NCBI GenBank assembly: GCA_020746835.1
Contig: JAGPNK010000009.1
Span: 1,984,001 to 2,048,000, forward strand
Length of the DNA stretch: 64,000 nucleotides
Source: Stachybotrys elegans
Taxonomy: Eukaryota; Ascomycota; Sordariomycetes; Hypocreales; Stachybotryaceae
Reading direction: 5' to 3'
Each line of letters begins with the position of its first letter. The stretch's first letter is position 1. The notes beneath the pieces were generated by a model, which was given only the letters and a program-made list of their open reading frames with translations, was not told the origin of the DNA and made no database searches. The translations under genes were made by a program, and so were the position numbers. Positions 57,966-64,000 of this stretch are shown here, piece after piece.

Positions 57966-60665
57966 TTATAGAACGCTCCTGGCACGCAAAGCAGGCGTCT
58001 GGCTCCTAGATCGACTCATTCGCCTCTCTTGCTCAAACGTGCGCCTTCGCACTTGAACCTTGTTCTCCTCTTCCTCAAGCTCATCTTTCCAGCACCAAAA
58101 CAACAAGTATAGATCGTCATCGTTGTAATTTATGTTGATGCCGCCGTTGGAAACCTCGTAGCGCCATTCTCGACAGCATTGCTCCTCGTTCCATCGTACT
58201 ACGTAGACGCCGTCCCACCATATAGCCAGGACCACCACGAAGAATATAAGCTGCAAGAGCAGGCAGCCAAACACTATGGGTCCGTAGATCCATACCGCAT
58301 GGTGATCGTACGTATCAGAGGCTTCGAGAGGTACGTGGGGCTGGGTATGGCGGACATTGTGCCACATATAGCTAGCCCAGCAGTAGCAGCTGTTGAACAG
58401 ACCAGTGGTGGAAAGAAAAACCAGTGCCAGGCTGGCAATACCGACTATGCCGTCCTTGATGGTTACCAGCACCCACAGTGTTCGGTTGCTGAGGCCAAAC
58501 GGCTTCGCATGATGCATCCACGTCGTACATGCTACGCTCAGGAGCCAGCAGACGGCCACTCCCACCACCCAGACGTGGCGGCAACTCCAGCCAACAGGCA
58601 CCGCATACCAAATTATGATGAAGGCGCCGACGACACTCACGGCGACTGGAAACACAGCCAAGCTGAATAGAAACCAATTGGATGCGAATTGCGCGTGCGT
58701 CTTGATGGATATGGAGCGGTAATATACCTTCCAGGGACGATAGGTGTAGATTGCTCCGAGAGGCTGCATCCAGTGGAAATAGACGTGCCATGGCATCTGT
58801 GACACGAGCGGCACCTTTTCTCTCTCAGTGAACATGGTAGTTCTGAATTCAGGCTGGCCTCGAGAAAGTAGGGGTTCTTCGCTTCCTCTACCCATGCCTT
58901 GCGGTGTGCTAGAACCTCGACCACGCTGGTCCAAGGGGTCTACTTCCGAAGGGCGACGATTATCAATGACGATGGAAGCTGTTTCTTCCACAGCATCATC
59001 TAGGCGAAGAGGTGCTGTCCTTGGAATGTCTGGCAGGAATGGCGGGTCAGACTGAAGTGTCCTCTGACCCGGTACTGGTCCAAGTGCAATGCTGTCTGCC
59101 GGGGGGCGTGTTCTCTGGGCCTGCATCGAGTGAGATCTGGGACGTGCCGCAGAAGGGCCAGATTGCTCCTGTCCACGGAACAGGAACGTCGTTGGAGTGC
59201 TCACTGTTACATACAAATAATCATGGGTGTTGCTCGTTGACTGAGCTCGTGCCCGAGACCTATCGATGGCCGGGACAAATGTCGATGAGCCAGCTTCTAT
59301 CGCCGGACTAGGGAGGGACAGGCTAGGCTCATCTCTCTCGCTGGGGCTGATGACGATTGACGGGGACCGATGGTGGGCCGGCGCTGGTCTAGCATGATTA
59401 TATCCTTGCTGCGGCGACGGCTGCGGCTGCTCCTCTTCTTTTTCGCGTGCCAAGGCCGCTCTACACCTCTCCGTGAACAGGCGCATGATGGTGAGACACG
59501 TGCGACGACTCGTGAATGTGCCAACCGTGTTGGCAAGCAGCGACAGAGGAGCCAGCCACATGAGGAAGACGGCGCTTCCAATGCGGCCACCGGGTTTGGA
59601 CGTGTTGCCACCGCCAACCACCTCGTACAACGCGCTGGCGACACCAAAGACATAGATAAAGATGGCCAGGAGGGTGCGTGAGATTTCGTTTGTTCGCGCG
59701 TCAGCCAGCACTCGAGCGCAGTTGCGCCATTCTTGCCATGCGCCTGGCGACCGCTCCACGGAGCCGACCCGGCCGAGCTGCGTCATCACCATCTGGTAAA
59801 AGACCTCGGACTCGATTTCGGCGCCGCTAATCTCCTCGAACCCAGCCAACACGGTAGCAATCACGCGGGCCTGGTCGTGCTCGCTCTCGCGATCATCTTC
59901 CTGCTCGTCCTGGTAGGTGTCCCTGTCTTCCTCTTGCTCCAGTGCCCTCCTGTGTCCGTGCCGCTCATTCCAGTGTTGCTGCCTCCACCGCTTCCAGCGA
60001 CGGAGCCGCTTCCGCCACATCTGGAACCACAATTTCCAACCGACAAACCAATGTTTGATCCTTGACAGAGTCCTTGACGCATACCCCTTCCAAGACGGTG
60101 ACATGCCGCTGGATTGCATACACCTGCTGAGTGCGATGGCGTGCAGACGGCGCCAGACGTACATCTTGTGTAGAATGCTCCAAAAACTGTCTATGGGGTC
60201 CCCCAACGCGTGTAACATTGTGATGAACCGGCGTCTGTCGATTGGGCTGAGTTCAATGTTGCTTAAGAGAAGGACAACGGGCACGACCCAAGTGACCATT
60301 CTGGGGACTGCGTCCCAATAGAAAGTCTGTTCCCCACAAAACTCGTCGCATCCCTTGCCTGTCAGAGTCATACTGCCCATCCGGTTCGCCAAGGTACCAT
60401 TCTCGACGGCGAAATAGTCCGTATTGTTGTATCTTGCGAACCCACTGGGATCCTGTCGTTGAAATGCTGCAATTCTGACCTGGCATGTTTGCCGATCCCA
60501 GTAACCCTCATGAATGGCGTCGCAGGAAACCTTTTCTGAGCAATCTGTTCCATTGGCAATCTTGATGTCGTGGATTGAACCTGCCCTTACGTATCGAATG
60601 GAAGCACATAGCAACAAGACAGCATAGCGCTGGTGCCGTCTATTCCTATGGCCTTGGGTCAACAT
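57966..60665 (-). CDS. large polytopic membrane protein of unknown function (family of the 8.3-kb gene)
   Basis: A single exon of 899 aa with an ATG at 60665. A signal peptide (hydrophobic core YAVLLLCASI, cleavage near residue 29) precedes a Cys-containing extracellular region. A helix follows (MVTWVVPVVLLL) and then LHALGDPIDSFWSILHKMY, the same GDPI-x-S element as in the 8349-10244 protein. A strongly basic then acidic stretch (RRWKRWRQQHWNERHGHRR, EQEEDRD) precedes two membrane helices. Next is a Ser/Pro-rich loop of about 230 residues that looks disordered, and then five to six C-terminal helices with WVVGVAVCWLLSVACTTWMHH. The C-terminus is Arg-rich. It is probably a plasma-membrane or endomembrane protein; function unknown. 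The reading frame is fully open. Confidence 0.75.
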   Translation of the reverse strand: MLTQGHRNRRHQRYAVLLLCASIRYVRAGSIHDIKIANGTDCSEKVSCDAIHEGYWDRQTCQVRIAAFQRQDPSGFARYNNTDYFAVENGTLANRMGSMTLTGKGCDEFCGEQTFYWDAVPRMVTWVVPVVLLLSNIELSPIDRRRFITMLHALGDPIDSFWSILHKMYVWRRLHAIALSRCMQSSGMSPSWKGYASRTLSRIKHWFVGWKLWFQMWRKRLRRWKRWRQQHWNERHGHRRALEQEEDRDTYQDEQEDDRESEHDQARVIATVLAGFEEISGAEIESEVFYQMVMTQLGRVGSVERSPGAWQEWRNCARVLADARTNEISRTLLAIFIYVFGVASALYEVVGGGNTSKPGGRIGSAVFLMWLAPLSLLANTVGTFTSRRTCLTIMRLFTERCRAALAREKEEEQPQPSPQQGYNHARPAPAHHRSPSIVISPSERDEPSLSLPSPAIEAGSSTFVPAIDRSRARAQSTSNTHDYLYVTVSTPTTFLFRGQEQSGPSAARPRSHSMQAQRTRPPADSIALGPVPGQRTLQSDPPFLPDIPRTAPLRLDDAVEETASIVIDNRRPSEVDPLDQRGRGSSTPQGMGRGSEEPLLSRGQPEFRTTMFTEREKVPLVSQMPWHVYFHWMQPLGAIYTYRPWKVYYRSISIKTHAQFASNWFLFSLAVFPVAVSVVGAFIIIWYAVPVGWSCRHVWVVGVAVCWLLSVACTTWMHHAKPFGLSNRTLWVLVTIKDGIVGIASLALVFLSTTGLFNSCYCWASYMWHNVRHTQPHVPLEASDTYDHHAVWIYGPIVFGCLLLQLIFFVVVLAIWWDGVYVVRWNEEQCCREWRYEVSNGGININYNDDDLYLLFWCWKDELEEEENKVQVRRRTFEQERRMSRSRSQTPALRARSVL

Positions 60666-61410
60666 TGGAAATCCGGCATTTGACAGTGATGGCCATCAAG
60701 GTGTCGGCTGACAATCCAGACCCAAACTCGCATACTTATGGACGAATTCATGTCACATGTTCAAGCCTTGCCACTCATTGTTCATGCAATTGAGACGGGC
60801 GGTTATATTGAGTGCCTGCATAAGCGTTTTCAGCCTCAAAAGAATCGGCCAATAAGCTTTGCACAAAACTCCACGTGGCTCATGCATTGGAGAATACAAG
60901 CCTGATTGCAGATAAGGCAACTTGGTCCGGACCTTGTTCGCATCTAGTGGGGTGCCTGTTGCACGGCTTATACTCCGAGGTTGCTGTCAGGCCACTAGGA
61001 CAGCAAGCTAAAATCCCATGGCCAGGAAGACATTGATTAGAACAATATACATTCGTGCTCCTTGGATTGGCATTATCTGTTTGATTATCTGTTGGCTGGA
61101 GCCAGAGAATAATGAGGGTAGCGGTAGCAAAGCGTATGAAGTTTGGGGGACCTGCGGTTAGCAGACTTGATGTGTGTACATACCGTTGTTGGCTCGTGTT
61201 CTGACGAGGCTGGCCGTGCATTATGCCGTGATATTTAACCAATTCGGTCTTTCTATTAGTGGCGGGCTTTCCCCTTCCTCTAGGCTTTGGGATGGGCGGA
61301 TTGTAATGGGATGTGTCTGAGGGAGAAATTTTTGTGTTGCTGGTAAGAAATCCATGGGTTGTTTTGTAGTCTACCCTTGCATCCAATATCCAGGACTCTG
61401 ACAAGAAAGA
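60666..61410. other. intergenic with a doubtful ORF
   Basis: An ORF at 60880-61404 (-) is open for 174 codons. Its last 50 residues are Cys-rich (CSNQC, ACCPSG, PCNRH, RCEQG), but it lacks a signal peptide and a recognisable domain. An internal 32-nt GTATGT...CGCAG stretch looks like an intron but is too short and out of phase. I do not call it a gene. Confidence 0.35.
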
Positions 61411-63317
61411 TTATTTTGAGCGTTTAGCTCCCCAATCAGAGTATAAAGAGTTCAATCCTTTGCCCAGAATACCCTCCCGTACCCAATAAGTTGGCCCAGC
61501 AAATGCATAATCGCAGAACGCCACGCCGGTACGCGGTGTATTGCCATCAACGTTTATTGTCAAATGTTCGTCCACCGGACGTTCTCCACTAACGTGAATT
61601 GCAGTATATCCAAAGGTGTATGACCAGCAGCGGACGGCGTTGATGTCGGCGCCGTGCTCGTATAGAAATCTGCCAACGTCCTCGGAGTAGTGGAGACTCA
61701 CCAGACGGAAAGGAGAGCCTATAGATTGGCGAATGAGCAATGGGTCTAGATTGTAGAAGTATTCGAGCACTTGGAAGAATTTGGCTCGACAGGTAGTTCC
61801 TAGGAGTTTCACTATAGTGGTATGTCTTTAAGATGGACAAACTAATAAGTTTTTAGCTGAGGCAAGGATATGAAAGATATTGAATTCAGTACTGGTTACC
61901 GTAAGGCGTGGCTTAGGCTTAAGGTCTATGAGAAACTCAATGTGCTTTATCTGGGGAATGACAGAAGCTAATGTAGACTGCTCTCCGTCGTTGATGTTGT
62001 GGTTGCCCTTAAGTCGGTATGTACGAAGCCCCTTTATCTAGAAGAAAGCGCGCCAGGTCTAGCCATACTCCGTGGCGATATCCAATGTCGTGGCACCCAA
62101 GGATCCTTGTAGGCCAGAGTTTGCTCTCCTTGCCGCCTCGCTCAAAATGAGAGTACAGTGGGTTGATGATGCACAGCGCTTATGACAAGATTGTAGTCCG
62201 CTATGTCAGACGGCGACATTAACTTGGGCAGTAAATAATCAATAGCATCAATAAATCCACAATCAATCGCCGTGTGGATAACGTCGATGCCGCTGATTTC
62301 GAGAGTCGAGACATCCATGATGACTTTCATGACTTCGTCCTTTCCATAGTAGCATGCGAGCCCCAAGGGCAACTCGGCCACAATATTGTAATCCATCATC
62401 AGTTTTATAATGTTTTTGTAGCTCGGGCATGGTTTTTCCCAGCACAAGCCGCAGGAATCGAGCGAGGGATCTGCACCAAACGCACAAAGGAGCGGGCCAA
62501 TTTGTTGTGCGGCTCAGGCCTTGCTTTCGAAGGGTTGACTAGTGGTGTCGTATGGTTGTGTTCTCTGATAGTACCCAGCATATCGCGGACCAGGTGTTCA
62601 TCGACATCTTCAGCTAAGAGCAGAGGACTGGGTGACCTGGCTCGGCAGTAGTCAACAGCGGATTCACGCTATATATGACAGTAATGTCTCAATGGCCTTG
62701 ATCCTGGCATGCGGTCTCAGAGGAGCCAAGATCCCATAGACGAAGTCGGGGATCGTCTCAACTGGCAGAAAACCAATGTTTTGAAGCGGGCAACTTCCAG
62801 AGGCAAAGCAAGGTTGGCGTTCCCCATGCTTCATGAAAAGATATGTAGCGATATCTGTATGCTCCTATGTCTACATCGAGTGCGCTTTCGCCCGCCATGT
62901 TCAGTGAGCGTACATCGACACCTAGTTTCTCGACGAGAACTATGACTGGCTTAAGGCTTCCATACATGGTCGCGTAATGCAATATCGTCCACTACTTTTT
63001 GTAACGATTGGTCGGTTCACATCAGATTCGGCAAAGAACAGCTGGATGACTGCCTGGTCTTCATTAGCGAAGAGCACTTCCTTGTCCAGGCCGGTCTGGA
63101 CAGTTAGTTCTCCCCATAATCTTGTAGTCTCATTATGAAGACACTGTGAGATGGACAAAGCACACAGCTTCTCGTGAAAATCCCAAAGTGAATCCACTGT
63201 GTTCGACTTGCCGGAATGCTTGACAGAGTCTGCTACTATCCTAATAATACATAGCAACGCTCTTATTAGCTGTTTTTCCTGTTTCATTACCCCAAACTGC
63301 ACGAATTCCATTATCAT
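61411..63317 (-). pseudogene. ankyrin-repeat gene relic
   Basis: Ankyrin-type pieces occur on the minus strand in several frames. DQAVIQLFFAESDVNRPIV (about 63060) is followed, after a one-base shift near 62995, by TILHYATMYGSLKPVIVLVE with the next repeat start LNMAGESALDV (about 62980-62885). Then come LPLGLACYYGKDEVMKVIM and VIHTAIDCGFIDAIDYLLP (about 62370-62225), and finally FLYEHGADINAV with GYTAIHVSG (about 61670-61590). Long stretches between them are closed in all frames. There is no NTPase or kinase part. It may be the rear of another NLR/ankyrin gene. Confidence 0.6.
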
Positions 63318-63330
63318 ACTATCAATTCAT

Positions 63331-64000
63331 CTAACCTAGTAAGATCTGCTTATCAATATCCTTCTGCATCCGCGTCATGCAGGAGTACCTCATACTAGCA
63401 AAGTCCTCCTCGTCGAATCCAACGCACTTCCAGCAGTTGAGCAAGCCATAAGGGTCATACTTCTTCTTGACTTGAAGCAAGAACTGATAATTTTCCATAC
63501 CCCACCAACTCTCCCTCCAGTTACTAGTAAAGGGATTCGCCTCGTTGTAGTAAGCAAGAGGTTCCTCGCCGCCAATTAACTCCTGTTGCATCTTCGTCAC
63601 TCTAGACAGCGTCGTCAGGTTGTCCAATCGTTCTTGGTATCCCGCGTTAGGGGAGATGTTCAAGCCGTGCGCAATCTGCCATACAGCTCCGTACCAATCT
63701 GGATGTACCGTGGTAAGGTTGCCACGAATACCCAGGGGCGTACCTACGGGGATATAGAAGCTTCGGGGATCGAATCCCATGGTACTAACCTTTCTCAGAT
63801 ATGCCGAAATCTTTGCCAGCCCTTCTTCGTTGTCGAACATGGTGGCTGGGGCAAGAGTTGACGTAAGGAATCGGAAAGCGCCCACCGCAGCCGGGTTAAC
63901 ATATTTATCCCATGCCGCAAGAAAATCAGGAAGGATCTCGATGGTGCTCGTGCCCCCATGAGCGAGCGCGAAGTCGCTGGCCGCTCGCATTGACTCTTGG
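63331..64000 (-). CDS. berberine-bridge-type FAD-linked oxidoreductase, C-terminal part (runs off window end)
   Basis: The frame is open from the window end (QESMRAASDFAL) to TAG at 63331, about 222 codons. The end of the protein shows the BBE C-terminal signature: YYNEANPFTSNWRESWWG, then NYQFLLQVKKKYDPYGLLNCW and VGFDEEDF, which pack against the FAD in this family. The FAD-binding N-terminal domain, with its covalent His and Cys, lies beyond 64000. BBE enzymes oxidise many substrates, often in secondary metabolism; the substrate cannot be told. No lesion is seen here. Confidence 0.85.
   Translation of the reverse strand, partial: QESMRAASDFALAHGGTSTIEILPDFLAAWDKYVNPAAVGAFRFLTSTLAPATMFDNEEGLAKISAYLRKVSTMGFDPRSFYIPVGTPLGIRGNLTTVHPDWYGAVWQIAHGLNISPNAGYQERLDNLTTLSRVTKMQQELIGGEEPLAYYNEANPFTSNWRESWWGMENYQFLLQVKKKYDPYGLLNCWKCVGFDEEDFASMRYSCMTRMQKDIDKQILLG

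Noticed and set aside
60880..61404. A small Cys-rich effector-like protein
   Set aside because: No signal peptide, poor start context, and the only intron candidate is 32 nt and out of phase.

Overview
The window looks like a piece of a filamentous ascomycete chromosome (probably Sordariomycetes). The genes are split by short introns of about 43-63 nt with GTRAGT-like donors and CTAAC/CTGAC branch sites. The protein families are fungal: HET, NB-ARC/NACHT receptors with ankyrin repeats, Zn2Cys6 regulator, CFEM-like, DUF3433, a secreted KatG and a DUF7025-AAA ATPase. It reads as an accessory or subtelomere-like region: about a dozen genes look intact, and nearly as many are decayed copies of dispensable families. 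No rRNA, tRNA or CRISPR was recognised.

Layout. 0-10.2 kb: 3'-truncated DUF3433 membrane-protein gene (-); a zinc-finger/NB-ARC-like/ankyrin locus (+) with an in-frame stop; an intact three-exon gene of unknown function (-); a polytopic membrane-protein gene (-). 10.4-18.9 kb: degenerate tandem repeats, an intact CFEM-like membrane protein (+), a wrecked ankyrin gene, a TIR-bearing MITE and a wrecked APH-type kinase. 19-24.5 kb: intact secreted catalase-peroxidase (+) and a DUF7025-AAA ATPase gene (-) with two in-frame stops. 25-26.1 kb: broken HET gene. 26.2-32.6 kb: same-strand sulfur block (-): persulfide dioxygenase, YeeE/YedE-type transporter, SulP sulfate-permease pseudogene, Zn2Cys6 regulator. 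34-35.2 kb: frameshifted, truncated methylmalonate-semialdehyde dehydrogenase. 35.2-40.6 kb: gene-poor. 40.7-42.7 kb: intact HET protein. 43-48 kb: decayed kinase-ankyrin-ZZ gene. 48.4-49.4 kb: intact membrane protein. 50-57 kb: NACHT and gag relics, an MDR reductase and a second MITE. 58-60.7 kb: large polytopic membrane protein related to the 8.3-10.2 kb gene. 61.4-63.3 kb: ankyrin relic. 63.3 kb-end: C-terminal part of a berberine-bridge-type FAD oxidoreductase.

Two small mobile families tie the window together. The first is an approximately 105-bp element in six places, with 11-18 bp target duplications at three copies and one copy lacking its left part, which suggests retroposition. The second is a 217-261 bp MITE with TA duplications and, in one copy, 32-bp terminal inverted repeats. 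Some element copies differ from the others almost only by C-to-T/G-to-A changes, and several in-frame stops in pseudogenes are one such change from CAG, CAA or CGA. This is compatible with RIP or cytosine deamination. Exon joins, domains and pseudogene calls were made by reading translations; nothing was searched against a database.
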